Notes: generated by a model not told the origin, from the sequence alone. Shown: positions 43,757-53,922, counted from the first letter of the stretch. The stretch is 64,000 nt of DNA from Rhizobium sp. 32-5/1 (GCF_029537235.1 NZ_CP120639.1:992001-1056000), one strand, 5' to 3'. Translations and numbers: made by a program.

Positions 43757-44740
43757 TCAGCTTCGCGGTCGAAAAAACCAGGGGGCGACAGTTTCGATCT
43801 CGTTGGTAAGCACGCCGCCGCTGTAGCCCTCCGGCAGGCGGGCGAGTTCTTCATTGCTGTCCATGCCGGTCGAGAAATCGCCGCCAGAATAGGGGCCCAC
43901 TACGAACACGGCACTGCCAACCGACCCCATTCGGTCCAGAAAGCGGTTCGGCCAACCCCAAAGCCACGGGGCCACGTTTATTGGGACATACACGAGCGTC
44001 AAGCGACATTCATCCGGCATCGCGCCAGTCCATCCATAAGCGATGTAGCGTAGCAGGCATTCCTTCAAAGAAGCGCGCGACATCGTTCTCAGGCCGGGAA
44101 CCGAGGAGCGCAACGCAGCGATCGGTCTATCTCCGCCATAGGCCATCAGGGTCGCTCGCCGCTCGGGTGGAAGGGCGTTTATGAACGTCGCCAGTTTCTG
44201 CCCTTCCTCGGGATCGTTACTCTTCACGTTGATCATGAAGGTTCGGTTGGGAAAAGTCTCCAACACTTCGGGAAGTGACGGTATCAGTCCGACGCCCTTA
44301 CCCCGGAACGGATATGTCTTTCCGCCGTCGGCGGTGTAGCCGTAGCCTATATCGAGCCTTTTGAGGTTGGCGATCGAGTGTTCTCGCGTGACGCCGTGAC
44401 CCTCAGTCCGACAGTCCAGGGTCCAGTCATGGAAGACCGCGAAATTTCCGTCTGTGGTAGGGTGAACGTCGAGCTCCACAATGTCAGCGCCGGCCTCGAA
44501 GCTTGCGTGCATTGAGGCTAGCGTGTTCTCCAGATAGGCATGTGTCGGCGGGAAGATACGGGAAGCCGTGCAGGTATCATTGGTGACGCCGACCGGATCA
44601 AAGCGTTGCGCAATTCCACGATGGGCAAGAAGAATTGGCTTGCCGCTCAATTCTGGTGCGAAGAGATTCGTATTGTTGAGAAAGATGAAGGCGAAAAGCC
44701 CCACCAACGGGAAGACTAGATAGCGCCAAAAGTTCTGCAA
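43757..44740 (-). CDS. Glycerophosphodiester phosphodiesterase family protein, membrane-anchored
   Basis: A 327-residue GDPD. An N-terminal hydrophobic segment (YLVFPLVGLFAFIFL) acts as anchor or uncleaved signal. Catalytic motifs: AHRG at about residue 39, VELDVHPTTDG at about 92 (Glu and Asp metal ligands), and HDWTLDCRTEG at about 108. The long C-terminal part with DPEEGQKLATFI and the Trp-rich NVAPWLWGWPNRF lies in the usual region for extended bacterial members. It would cleave glycerophosphodiesters at the outer face. Neighbouring genes do not suggest a pathway. Confidence 0.85.
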   Translation of the reverse strand: MQNFWRYLVFPLVGLFAFIFLNNTNLFAPELSGKPILLAHRGIAQRFDPVGVTNDTCTASRIFPPTHAYLENTLASMHASFEAGADIVELDVHPTTDGNFAVFHDWTLDCRTEGHGVTREHSIANLKRLDIGYGYTADGGKTYPFRGKGVGLIPSLPEVLETFPNRTFMINVKSNDPEEGQKLATFINALPPERRATLMAYGGDRPIAALRSSVPGLRTMSRASLKECLLRYIAYGWTGAMPDECRLTLVYVPINVAPWLWGWPNRFLDRMGSVGSAVFVVGPYSGGDFSTGMDSNEELARLPEGYSGGVLTNEIETVAPWFFRPRS

Positions 44741-45307
44741 GTAGGATTCCCCGCACGGCTAAGAATCAGGCCAATCTGCAACGTGTTTGCTTTCCGCATA
44801 TGGCGGAAATGGGGAAACTCTCCATAATCTACCAACTTCGGTGGTGTCGCGGAATTCCCGAGTTTTGTTTCGATTTTGCGCTTGGTATCTGCGACGTCGC
44901 AGAATGGCCTTGCTTTCCTTTTCACTGCAAAATTAGCGCTTAGCCTGATCGTTAGGAACTTCTATCCATGAATGGCCTCCTGCAATTGCAGATACTGCCC
45001 TTACAGGCGACTCAACGGCCCGGCCCAACGCGCTGGGCGACGCCACTGACCTGGCAACAGAGACTTGAGTTCAATCAGGATCTGAGCCAGTTTTCCAGTT
45101 GGCGCGTATCATGAAACCTGACGCAACGAACCGCCCATATCCAACCTGAACTGCCGTCGCTTTCTCGCATTTGCTTCCAATGGGATAAGAGGTTCATCAG
45201 GACCAAAGGCCTAACAACGCCGCCCAAGCCTGTGAGAGACAGCGACCAGAATGCCTCGGAGGACGTTCTCGAAGCCAAGAGGGTCTTGTTGAACGGAGGA
45301 ATCCGTT
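44741..45307. other. Gap without a recognisable gene
   Basis: About 567 bp between the GDPD (minus) and the hydrolase (plus). Several short frames, none with a recognisable domain. Likely regulatory and degraded sequence. Confidence 0.4.
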
Positions 45308-46200
45308 ATGCCGCAGGAAATTGTTTTGAAACACGTCTCCGCAGGCGTGCTCGACGTCGCCTATTACGAGGCGGGGCCTGCGGACGGCGTTCCGACCATT
45401 CTTCTTCATGGTTTTCCTTATGATGCACACGCCTATGACGAGGTGATGGCCGATCTTGCCGGTGCTGGGCACCTTTGCATTGTCCCGTTTTTGCGTGGTT
45501 ACGGCCCGACCCGCTTCCTGTCGCCGGATACGCCGCGCTCTGGTGAGCAGGCGGCGCTCGGGGCGGACCTGCGGGCGTTGATGGCGGCCTACGTATTCGG
45601 AAGGCGATTCTCGGTGGCTACGACTGGGGTGGTCGAGCCGCCTGCATCGTCGCTGCGTTATGGCCCGAAAGAGTAATCGGCCTCGCGAGCGCCGGGAAGG
45701 GCTACAACATCCAGGAGATCGCTGGCGCCGCCAAACCAGGTATGCCGGATCAGGAGGCGCGCGACTGGTACCAATACTACTTTCACACGGAGCGTGGCCA
45801 CAGAGGCCTAGAGGAGAGGCGGCGCGAGATCAGTCGCCTTCTATGGGAGACTTGGTCACCATCCTGGTCCTTCGATGAGGATATATACGAGCAAACCGCA
45901 GCCTCCTTTTACAATCCCGACTTCGTCGATGTGGTGATCCATTCCTACAGCCATTGGTACGGCGTTGTTGGAGGAGATCCGGCCTACGCAGAAGTCGAGG
46001 CGCGACTGGCGCGCCAACCCGATATTACCATTCCGAGCATCGTGGTGTTAGGCGCAGACGATGGTGTGGATCCTCCCCAACAGAAGGACGAGGACGGTAG
46101 AAAGTTCATCGGGTTCTATAACCGCCGTGTACTGCCTGGCGTCGGGCATAACGTGCCGCAGGAAGCTCCGACCAGTTTCGCAGATGCTATCAGGGATGCG
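45308..46200 (+). pseudogene. Alpha/beta-hydrolase (haloalkane dehalogenase/epoxide hydrolase-like), frame disrupted
   Basis: First frame: SAGVLDVAYYEAGPADGVPTILLHGFPYDAHAYDEV, the HGFP oxyanion motif and FLRGYGPTRF. Near 45590-45605 a base is lost and the next frame gives KAILGGYDWGGRAACIVAALWPERV, the nucleophile elbow GYDWGG with catalytic Asp. It continues with YQYYFHTERG, WSPSW and the acid/His region DDGVDPP...LPGVGHNVPQEAPTSFADAIRDA. The two frames together form one complete hydrolase of about 295 residues. After about 46195 the frame runs on to 46467 without homology, so the 3' end may also be altered. Confidence 0.65.
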
Positions 46201-47009
46201 CGAGCGGGATTGAGCAGCGGCCTGCGATGTGATTGCCAGACCAATCACGGTTGGAAAACACCTTGCCTCCAATACCTGCGCTTCCGATGTACCCATTCGG
46301 CGAGGACCGCGGTCGGTATGCCGTGGCAGCATCACACTTCGGAAACTCCTTATCGGCAAACTGCCCGCGTATGCAGTGAGCGTGCGGATGCAGTGCATGT
46401 TGAGAATGGTGTTCCTTTTCCTGGTGGGGATGACGGTGTCGGAGAGTACCTTTGCAGGAGCAGTTGAAACAGTGCGCCCGCGAGAGAAGAGTGCAATCTC
46501 TGTTGCCGAAATGAAAATTCCCCAAGAGTGCGTTGTCTCTTCTTCGGCCTGGTGATAGCACTGCCTTGCTTCCACACGCGGCGGCTGAGGCGGTGCAATT
46601 CTGCGTTGCGTGCAAGGGCTATTCGCAGCGGGTTGCTTCAAACCCTGATCTCAATACCGACGACATCGACGCTACCACTCTCCTTCGGATCCATCCCTTG
46701 GCTCCACGATTTTTGCTGCAAGCACCATCCGATCGCCTCTCTTTCTCAACGCCCGAGTGAGAGTCTTGGCGTTTCGCTCTGGATGTCCTTGCTTAGAAAC
46801 TCGGTCCTTCATAATCACGCGGCGATGAATCCCATTAAGTCCTCCGTTCGCCATTAAGAGATACAGCGGCCGATATTTTAAGACTTGCCAATCGATCCAG
46901 ATTTCCCCGGCTCACCCCCACAGGCGGCGCCGTAAGACCCACGATCGACATGCACTTCGCCCCTCCAGTGTACCGCGCGGCGTAAAAGGACGAGGCGGAG
47001 TAAGTTCCT
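46201..47009. other. Long gap without a recognisable gene
   Basis: About 809 bp. It contains the run-on of the hydrolase frame and several conflicting short frames on both strands, one of which (46367-46555, plus) has a short hydrophobic leader-like start (MLRMVFLFLVGMTVSESTFA). None is convincing as a gene. Confidence 0.4.
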
Positions 47010-48824
47010 TCAAGCGGCGCGCGAAATAGCGTGCGGGCGGACTTCGATTGTTTTGAATCCCGAAACGACTTTCTCCAGCGCCTGAACCTGTTCGCTAAGC
47101 CCAGTGCATGCGGCGTTGGTTTCGGCTGCCATTGCGGCGTTGCGCTGCGTGACTTCGTCCATGAGATGGACAGTCTTATTGATTTGACCGATGGAAGACG
47201 ATTGTTCGCTGGATGACGAGGCCACCGCGTCGATCAGTTCGCTCACTTGTCCCACCATTGTTTGGATATCAGACAGAGCTTCGCCGGTGCGGTTGACCAG
47301 CTCGCCGCCGGTGCCAACTTGTTCCCTTGATGAAGAGATTAGCGTCTTGATCTCTTTGGCAGCATTCGCCGAACGGGACGCAAGCTCCCGAACTTCCTGA
47401 GCTACGACCGCAAAACCCTTACCGGCATCACCCGCTCGCGCTGCCTCGACCCCGGCATTCAGGGCGAGCAGGTTAGTTTGAAAGGCGATTTGATCAATGA
47501 CATTAATGATCTGGCCGATCTGACCGGAGGATCCTTCAATACGTTGCATGGCGGTGATCGCATCGCGCATCAGCCCGGAGCACTGACCGGCAGCCTGTTT
47601 GGTCTCTGACACCATACGTTTTGCCTCGACCGACTGGCTCAAAGAGTGATTGACGGCAGACATAATCGTGGCGAGTGCGCCGGAGGTCTCGTCAATCGTC
47701 TTCGCCTGCTGATCCGTGCGTTGCGAAAGGGATTGCACCGCCCCAGCAATGCTTGATGATGAGCCACGAAGAGCATCCGTTGCGAGGGACACGGCATTTA
47801 TTGAGCTAGCCAGCGTATCGAGGCTGGTGTTGAAGGTTTTGCGAAGCGGCTCATAGGAATGCGGCAAGACCGTGTTGATCCGGAAACCGAGATTGCTCCG
47901 CGACAATTGTTCGAGGCCATCAGTGAGTGCTTGGATAACGTCGTTGCGTTCCGCTTCCGCTAAAGCTTGATCGGCAGCCAGCTGGCGCTCCCGGGTGACC
48001 TCGGCCTCCCTTGCCTCCAAGGCCCGCAGATGCCCTTCGCGTCGATCGAGAGAGTTCTCTCGGAAGACAACGACGGCTTGCGCCATCTGCCCAATCTCGT
48101 CACTGCGATCCGCATAAGGCACCTCGGCCGAAAAGTCACCGTTTGCAAGACTGCTCATATATTGTTTCATTCCGTCGATCGGCAGGATCGCGCGTCGACG
48201 GAAGAAGTATAGACCAGCAAGTAAAAGGCTGAATGAGGCTACGGCGGCTGCGGCCGCGGCTGTTGTCCAGGTCACAATTTCGGAAGCCGCATTGCGCTCT
48301 TCGGACTTAAGGAAGGCGTCCGAATTCCCGACCAGTTGTTCAACGGCATTCTGATGATCGTGGAAAGCGGTCTTGAGCTTTGCAATCGCGGCAGCCGTCC
48401 GGCTGGACTCATTTGCCTTCAGGGCTGGAATAATATCGGCTTCCAGGACCGTCCAAAAGACATCGCCCTTGACGAAAACCTCGCTGTTGAGTTCGTCTTT
48501 CAACGCCTGGGGTAGGCGTGTGGTCTGCCAATATGCGCGCCGGTCATCATATGCCTTTTTCAACGTCGCGATTTTGGTGAGATTGACTTCAACTAGATCC
48601 GGAAAGTCGCCGGCTTCGTGGGACAACATGTAGGATTCGACGACAAACAGTGGAGGTGGCAGAATGTCAGCGATGAGATCCTTCCCGTAGACGATCTGCT
48701 CATAGATCGGCCCGTTGACCTTCAGCCGCTCCAGTGCCGCATATTGCAATCCGAACGACACAAACATTCCCACAGACACGGCCACTCCGACCGCCGCGAG
48801 GTTTCTTGCGATAGTAAACCCCAT
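47010..48824 (-). CDS. Transmembrane methyl-accepting chemotaxis protein
   Basis: A 604-residue chemoreceptor. Transmembrane helices lie near residues 6-28 and 186-208 around a helical periplasmic sensor domain (AWY-rich FPDLVEVNLTKIATLKKAYDDRR). HAMP follows (ILPIDGMKQYMSSLANGDFSAEVPYADRSDEIGQMAQAVVVFRE), then the signalling domain with the tip FQTNLLALNAGVEAARAGDAGKGFAVVAQEVRELA. No WxxF tether at the C-terminus (ends HAISRAA). It lies alone on its strand. The ligand cannot be predicted. Confidence 0.88.
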   Translation of the reverse strand: MGFTIARNLAAVGVAVSVGMFVSFGLQYAALERLKVNGPIYEQIVYGKDLIADILPPPLFVVESYMLSHEAGDFPDLVEVNLTKIATLKKAYDDRRAYWQTTRLPQALKDELNSEVFVKGDVFWTVLEADIIPALKANESSRTAAAIAKLKTAFHDHQNAVEQLVGNSDAFLKSEERNAASEIVTWTTAAAAAAVASFSLLLAGLYFFRRRAILPIDGMKQYMSSLANGDFSAEVPYADRSDEIGQMAQAVVVFRENSLDRREGHLRALEAREAEVTRERQLAADQALAEAERNDVIQALTDGLEQLSRSNLGFRINTVLPHSYEPLRKTFNTSLDTLASSINAVSLATDALRGSSSSIAGAVQSLSQRTDQQAKTIDETSGALATIMSAVNHSLSQSVEAKRMVSETKQAAGQCSGLMRDAITAMQRIEGSSGQIGQIINVIDQIAFQTNLLALNAGVEAARAGDAGKGFAVVAQEVRELASRSANAAKEIKTLISSSREQVGTGGELVNRTGEALSDIQTMVGQVSELIDAVASSSSEQSSSIGQINKTVHLMDEVTQRNAAMAAETNAACTGLSEQVQALEKVVSGFKTIEVRPHAISRAA

Positions 48825-49403
48825 GATTCACCCCCAAATGCGGCGCCGTGCATCCATTTTTACTGGGAGGCTCACGCCGGCGACGCGAACTGGAACAATT
48901 TGAACGCTTGTGGTTAAAAATTCTCTAGTCTTTCATAGACCGGAAAGTGCCAATGCTACCGCCTGTTCGGCGTCAGCGCCATTCAACATCGTGGGCCGCG
49001 CGTTTGTGTTACCTCAAGCTGGGGCCGTTGGTTTGACTTCAGACGAGAATAAGCAAGGGCAGGGACATCGCGATCAAGGTTAGCGCAACCGCTGCGGATA
49101 TCCTCGCCACTGTCATTATTCGGCTTTTCTTGCCGTCACAGTCGTATGTCATCGCATCCCCCATGTGGCCGCGAGTGCCGGAAAATCAACCCTCGTTCCC
49201 TCTTGCGTGCCAACCGAAGTTGATCGACTACACCGGCCAATGCTAAGCATGAGATATAGCGATCTGGCATTTGGCGAGCGTAGGCCAACGCCAGCCATGC
49301 AATTGCTGCTGCCGGCGAAGATGCCGGTAGCATCTGGAAGTTTCGCGGCGACGTTCGTGCCCGCAGCGTGCCGGTCGACATGCAACAATATCTGGTGGAG
49401 AAG
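48825..49403. other. Gap without a recognisable gene
   Basis: About 579 bp between the chemoreceptor and the IHF-like gene. No domain-containing frame seen; the segment before 49404 must hold the IHF-like gene's promoter. Confidence 0.4.
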
Positions 49404-49772
49404 ATGAGCGGAAAAACGGTGACTCGGACGGACCTCGCTGAAACTGTTTTTCGCAAGGTGGGCCTTTCGCGCACTGAATCGGCGGAACTGGTAGAAACTG
49501 TCATCGACGAAGTCTGTAACGCGATCGAGCGCGGAGAAGTCGTGAAGCTTTCGTCTTTTGCAACCTTTCAGGTGCGCCACAAGAAAGAGAGGATCGGCCG
49601 TAATCCCAAGACTGGGGAGGAAGCGCCAATATCCCCACGCCGTGTCGTCAGTTTCAAGGCTTCGAATGTGTTGAGGCAGCGAGTTTTAAAGGCGCATCTT
49701 AGCCGAAAGGCCAAAACGAGGACGGTGTCCCCAGCTCTGCAACTTCAAAATCCTCCCACCTCTTCACTGTAA
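49404..49772 (+). CDS. IHF alpha-subunit-like DNA-binding protein (plasmid-type paralogue)
   Basis: A 122-residue member of the HU/IHF family. N-terminal KTVTRTDLAETVFRKVGLSRTESAELVETVIDEVCNAIERGE, then KLSSFATFQVR and the DNA-binding arm ERIGRNPKTGEEAPISPRRVVSFKASNVL. This pattern (NPKTGEEAPI) is typical of IhfA. It differs from chromosomal IhfA by a longer, basic and Pro-rich tail after residue 95. Start ATG 49404 follows the family; the frame is open to 49368. Such paralogues on accessory replicons may help local DNA bending. Confidence 0.8.
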   Translation: MSGKTVTRTDLAETVFRKVGLSRTESAELVETVIDEVCNAIERGEVVKLSSFATFQVRHKKERIGRNPKTGEEAPISPRRVVSFKASNVLRQRVLKAHLSRKAKTRTVSPALQLQNPPTSSL

Positions 49773-50063
49773 AAGTGGCGGTTCCCCTTGCGGCGAGATG
49801 CAGATCGGTGAGACCAGCTTTTTCCGCCTTGCGTTGGGCCTTCAATCCTACACCGGCCAATGGTGTCGTGACGGCAACATGCGAAGGCTGTGCCGGTTTC
49901 CCGCCGAGAATGAGCCTAAGTACGGTTTTCTGATCAGGGTTTGGTCAAGGGATTGGCTTTTTCTCCTCTTGACTTCGACATTGGCAATTCCGGCACATTC
50001 TTTTCGGTGGGGCGGCCTTCACCGTTGTGACCGAGCCCGCTATCAATTGGGTCGGAGGCACGG

Positions 50064-50981
50064 ATGCAGGCAGTATTGATCGGTCAGGCATATCAGGCGG
50101 AAAGCGCAACAGAGGCGGAGCGAAAGCGGCATTGGGACCTATTCCGCACGAGCATCGTCGCGTTCCGGCTACGAACACGAAAGCTGGCGGTTGAACCGCA
50201 TACCGGCGGCTTCAGCCTCAAAACCGTCTTCTCTGGCTTGGAAGCTTACGAGTTGAACGACAGGGCAGCGTCGGTCGTGCCTGGCGAAGTTTTGCTGGTG
50301 AGGCAGAACGAAGTCTACAGCAGCTCGATCGCCACGGCGGTCGAGACCGACAGCTTTTCGCTGTTCTTTCCATTCGAGTTCTACAGGCAAGAGATCGCCG
50401 AAGGGCGAAGTGAGCCCCTCCGCAGATTTCTGGACAGTGCAGCATCGAGCGTGAGCCTGCCTGTCAATTCGAAGTTCTCGGCATTGCTGCGCAGGGTTGC
50501 CACGCAACTGGAAGTCACCGACTCCAAACTACTTCTCGGGGAACTCGTGGCCCAGTTGCAGATGGCGATCGGTGGCCATGTCGAAGACGTAGTGAAAAGC
50601 TACGCACGCATCAGCATGCGAATAGGGGTTCGGAAGGCCGATCGGCTCCGCAGGCTAATGCGCGCCAGAGAGATGCTTCACGATGATCTCGGCCGCGACG
50701 TTACCTTGGCCGACCTCGCGGCGGAAGCTTGCATGTCGGAGTTCCACCTGTTGCGGTGCTTCACCGAGGCCTTTGCCGTGCCACCCTCGAGATATCTCGA
50801 CCAACTACGGATGGAACGCGCTCGAGAACTTCTGGGGAGCTCTCGTCTACCGGTGAAGGTCGTGGCCGATCGGGTGGGATACACGAACTTTTCAGCATTC
50901 TGCCGTTCGTTCGGCCGCGCGACCGGGATGACACCGCGGATGTTCCGGAACGAATATGTCAACACGTTGTGCGAGGAATGA
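50064..50981 (+). CDS. AraC-family transcriptional regulator
   Basis: A 305-residue regulator with an N-terminal cupin-like sensing region (AASVVPGEVLLVRQNEVYSS) and a C-terminal AraC double HTH: REMLHDDLGRDVTLADLAAEACMSEFHLLRCFTEAFAVPPSRYLDQLRMERARELLGSS and VADRVGYTNFSAFCRSFGRATGMTPRMFRNEY. The stop at 50979-50981 is 2 bp before the ATG of the next gene, so it may regulate and be co-transcribed with that membrane protein. Confidence 0.85.
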   Translation: MQAVLIGQAYQAESATEAERKRHWDLFRTSIVAFRLRTRKLAVEPHTGGFSLKTVFSGLEAYELNDRAASVVPGEVLLVRQNEVYSSSIATAVETDSFSLFFPFEFYRQEIAEGRSEPLRRFLDSAASSVSLPVNSKFSALLRRVATQLEVTDSKLLLGELVAQLQMAIGGHVEDVVKSYARISMRIGVRKADRLRRLMRAREMLHDDLGRDVTLADLAAEACMSEFHLLRCFTEAFAVPPSRYLDQLRMERARELLGSSRLPVKVVADRVGYTNFSAFCRSFGRATGMTPRMFRNEYVNTLCEE

Positions 50982-50983
50982 AG

Positions 50984-51352
50984 ATGAACGTCATCCGCTA
51001 TGTCATGTGCGCTCTGCTGGCTCTCGGCGCGCTCGGCCATCTCTATGGCACCTTCAGCGGCTATCCGTTAGGCTCAGAAGTCTTCGTCTGGTCTTTATCG
51101 GCAACTGCCTTCACGCTCGCCGTCGTCACATTCAATCTGATGGCCTGCTCGGGTGACAGATTTCCAGTTGTGGCAGCTATGGTCTCTGCAGCGGTATGGG
51201 CAGCCTTGGCACTCGGCTTCGGCTCAGCGGTGGGCAACATCTTTGATCCCCGCGCGGTTATACACGCAGTGCCGTCAATCATGCTCGCTACTTTGGACGC
51301 AAAATCGTTATGGGATTCGTCACACAGGAGCAAACGTTTGAGCCGAGTTTAG
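50984..51352 (+). CDS. Small four-helix membrane protein, hypothetical
   Basis: A 122-residue protein with hydrophobic segments at about residues 5-22 (YVMCALLALGALGHLYG), 32-52 (VFVWSLSATAFTLAVVTFNLMA), 58-78 (FPVVAAMVSAAVWAALALGFG) and 92-105 (VIHAVPSIMLATL). A GAGG motif 7 bp upstream supports the ATG at 50984 rather than the one at 50978. No domain recognised. Co-transcribed with the AraC regulator. Confidence 0.6.
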   Translation: MNVIRYVMCALLALGALGHLYGTFSGYPLGSEVFVWSLSATAFTLAVVTFNLMACSGDRFPVVAAMVSAAVWAALALGFGSAVGNIFDPRAVIHAVPSIMLATLDAKSLWDSSHRSKRLSRV

Positions 51353-51719
51353 GCGCAGAACGGCAGTAATGCGCCCCCGTGTCCGTTGAGAGGCGGTACA
51401 CGCCTTTGCCCAAAAGCTGCCTTTGATTGAGCTTGATGCTACCTCCGGGGCTGACACAAGAGGTGGCCGCTGCCCAATGAGCGACATCGTCACAAACATC
51501 GCGGAGGAGCCGCCGAAGTCGAGCGCCGCTCATGATACAACCGTTACCGTGGGGCTCATGGGACGGTGTCCAGGACGCCGAGGAAAAGCATGCGCCTGCG
51601 AACCGGCATTCCTCCTTGGGTGTTGAAGTCCTATGAGTTCAAGAAACGTGTGCTGGCAGCCCGACGCATTGCGACACCTGTTCGTTTCGGCATACTCAAC
51701 AGTGGCAAAGCGTCCTCGC
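51353..51719. other. Gap without a recognisable gene
   Basis: About 367 bp. Short frames on both strands without recognisable domains. The 3' part is next to the end of the HxlR gene. Confidence 0.4.
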
Positions 51720-52070
51720 TCAAGCGGATCTTGTCTTGTGCAGTAAGCCCCACATTCCCACGGCATTTAAGACGGGGATTAGCGTGCGGCCGTAATCCGT
51801 ATAGTCATATTTGACGAATTCGACCGATCCTTCTTTGTAAGGCGTCCGCGAGAGTAGTCCATCGCGCTGCAAGGCACGCAGATTTTCCTGCAGAACCTTT
51901 TCTGAGATCCCCACGATGCGGTGTAGTTCACCGAATGTGGCCGCTCCGTTGCGCAAGTGCCACAGAATACGTGGCTTCCATTTGCCACCGATCGCTCGAA
52001 TCGTGTCCATGACAGGGCAATCTTGCATCTTATCGAGTTCCACGGATGTTTCCCATTTTCGATCCGCCAC
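51720..52070 (-). CDS. HxlR-family winged-helix regulator
   Basis: A 116-residue HxlR-type regulator: CPVMDTIRAIGGKWKPRILWHLRNGAATFGELHRIVGISEKVLQENLRALQRDGLLSRTPY, then VEFVKYDYTDYGRTLIPVLNAVGMWG. The conserved Cys near the start of the domain (QDCPVM) is present, as in redox- or aldehyde-sensing members. It is divergent from the monooxygenase-like gene at 52182 with 111 bp between, a common pairing in which the regulator controls the enzyme. Confidence 0.88.
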   Translation of the reverse strand: MADRKWETSVELDKMQDCPVMDTIRAIGGKWKPRILWHLRNGAATFGELHRIVGISEKVLQENLRALQRDGLLSRTPYKEGSVEFVKYDYTDYGRTLIPVLNAVGMWGLLHKTRSA

Positions 52071-52181
52071 AGGCAGAAAGGTATTGAGGTGTCAGTAGTT
52101 GTACACTGCTTACCTTGAGGTAAGCCATTGCGGGGACTGGAGAATTGTTCATCATGATGGCGAGTTAACTGAGGAAATTCT

Positions 52182-52487
52182 ATGATAGTCGAATACGTAC
52201 GTTATGAGATGACAGAATATACCCCAGAGAAGCTGATTGAAGCCTATGGTGCTGCAATAGAGCATCTGCGTGCCGCGCCACAGTGTTTGGGATATGATCT
52301 CACCCGCTGCGTGGAAGAACCGCTCAGTTTGATCTTGCGAATCCAATGGACATCGAGGGAAGACCATCTCGAAGGCTTTCGCAAAGGTCCTCACTTCCCG
52401 CAATTCTTGGCTCTGATCCGTCCCTTTGTGGGTGAAATCACCGAGATGCGGCACTACGCACATCTCGACATCCAGTGGCAACGCTAG
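52182..52487 (+). CDS. Antibiotic-biosynthesis-monooxygenase (ABM)-like small protein
   Basis: A 101-residue dimeric alpha+beta-barrel type protein: MIVEYVRYEMTEYTPEKLIEAYGAAIEHLRAAPQCLGYDL, then SLILRIQWTSREDHLEGFRKGPHFPQFLALI, ending EMRHYAHLDIQW. This is the general layout of ABM-domain proteins and quinol monooxygenase-like enzymes. The substrate is unknown. Divergent from the HxlR regulator, which probably represses it. Confidence 0.7.
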   Translation: MIVEYVRYEMTEYTPEKLIEAYGAAIEHLRAAPQCLGYDLTRCVEEPLSLILRIQWTSREDHLEGFRKGPHFPQFLALIRPFVGEITEMRHYAHLDIQWQR

Positions 52488-52589
52488 GACGCTATCGACC
52501 ACACCACCCGCGCAGCGCTGACCGCGCGCGGGGCGGACTGTTGCTGAAGGTGCCGCGGCCGAAGAACAAGACACCCTCATCTCATAAGC

Positions 52590-53432
52590 CTAGCCGGCCG
52601 TGCTCGATACGGCCGCAGCCAGCGCCCTGATCGCCGAGGCATGGGCTGGCGTTCGGGCGCGGGAAAGAAGGACGATGTCTGAAGATGGCAGCGGCGGCAA
52701 CCCTAGCTCGGCGCCGCGGTCGGGCAGACCGCGAGCGCAGATGTCGCCCATTGGCGCGACACCCGCGCCTGCAAGAATTCCGTCATGGAGGGCCGCGCAG
52801 CTTCCGGCGGTGAAGGCGTCGCGCCACTCTACGCCGGCCATTCGAAGCTCCGCTATAGCGAGCTCCCGGACTCCGCATCCGGATCCCAGGGACACCAGGG
52901 AGATGGCGCTGTTCGAGCGCGGCCGCCAATCCGGGGACGCCCGCCAACCGAGCCTGTCGGTGCGCAGAATCTCGCCGTCGGAAGAACCGCTGTTGCGCCG
53001 GATGATGGCGGCGTCGGCCTTTCCTGATACGAAGGTCTCCCGGACGTGCGGGGAGAAGCCGACGCTCACTTCGATGACCGCATTGGCGGGAAGCGCCAAA
53101 CGCATGGCCCGAATTGCTGGCGACAAGCGACTTCCGATCGCGTGGTCACTGACAGCAAGGGAGAAATTCAGGGGTGTTTCGTCGTCGAAGGTCACCGCTT
53201 CCTGGTACTTGGCCAGCAGCTCTCGCGCTTTCGGCAGGAAGACCTCCCCGTCTTCTGTCAACCGCATGTGCCGCGGCGTACGGTCGATGAGACGCCTGCC
53301 CACCCGCTGCTCCAGCGTCTTCAGTTTCTGGCTGACAATGGGCTGAACGGTTCCTGCTGCCTCGGCTGCCTTCGTCATGCTGCCGAGTTCGACGGTAAGA
53401 ATGAACAGGCGGATGCCCTCAAGATCGATCAT
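52590..53432 (-). CDS. LysR-family transcriptional regulator
   Basis: A 280-residue LTTR. HTH at residues 3-60 (DLEGIRLFILTVELGSMTKAAEAAGTVQPIVSQKLKTLEQRVGRRLIDRTPRHMRLTEDGEVFLPKAREL) and an effector domain with NFSLAVSDHAIGSRLSP and ADAAIIRR. It is divergent from the tautomerase gene at 53521, which it probably controls. Slightly short for the family, but complete. Confidence 0.88.
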   Translation of the reverse strand: MIDLEGIRLFILTVELGSMTKAAEAAGTVQPIVSQKLKTLEQRVGRRLIDRTPRHMRLTEDGEVFLPKARELLAKYQEAVTFDDETPLNFSLAVSDHAIGSRLSPAIRAMRLALPANAVIEVSVGFSPHVRETFVSGKADAAIIRRNSGSSDGEILRTDRLGWRASPDWRPRSNSAISLVSLGSGCGVRELAIAELRMAGVEWRDAFTAGSCAALHDGILAGAGVAPMGDICARGLPDRGAELGLPPLPSSDIVLLSRARTPAHASAIRALAAAVSSTAG

Positions 53433-53520
53433 ATAAAATCACTATGGCTGGAATATCGAAGCGCATCTTCTCATTATGATGAAAGTTGCGCAAGGTCCTG
53501 TGGCAACAAGGAGATGCCCC

Positions 53521-53922
53521 ATGCCCATGATCAAAGCCCGCTACACGAAACCCCGAGACGGACGCGATCCGAAACAGGATGTCGCAGCTCTGCTGTCTCG
53601 CCTTACGGCCGAAATCCTACATAAGGATCAGGGTGTCACGGCGGTCCTGGTGGAGAGCGCCGAAGCTGGTGATTGGATCGTTGCCGGTTCGAGTGTCGCC
53701 GACCAGAAGATCGGAACGTTTTATGTCGAGGTCTCGATCACTGAGCGCACGAACATCAAGGACGAAACGACCGAATGGGTCCGGCGCGTCTATGATGGGA
53801 TGAACGCGCTGGTCGGTCCGGCGCACGAGGCAAGCTATGTCTTGGTCCACGCCGTCGACGGCGATGCCTATGGCTATGGCGGGCTGACCCAGAATCAGCG
53901 ATGGGCGCGCAAGCACATGTAG
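53521..53922 (+). CDS. 4-oxalocrotonate tautomerase-superfamily protein
   Basis: A 133-residue protein starting MPMIKARYTKP, so the processed N-terminus is Pro-1, the catalytic base of the tautomerase superfamily. It goes on with DVAALLSRLTAEILHKDQGVTAVLVESAEAGDWIVAGSSV, the usual helix-strand order, repeated in the second half (TNIKDETTEWVRRVYDGMNALVG...SYVLVHAVDGDAYGYGG), so it has a fused-dimer length. ATG 53521 is required to expose Pro-1. Followed by a permease gene and divergent from a LysR regulator. Confidence 0.75.
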   Translation: MPMIKARYTKPRDGRDPKQDVAALLSRLTAEILHKDQGVTAVLVESAEAGDWIVAGSSVADQKIGTFYVEVSITERTNIKDETTEWVRRVYDGMNALVGPAHEASYVLVHAVDGDAYGYGGLTQNQRWARKHM

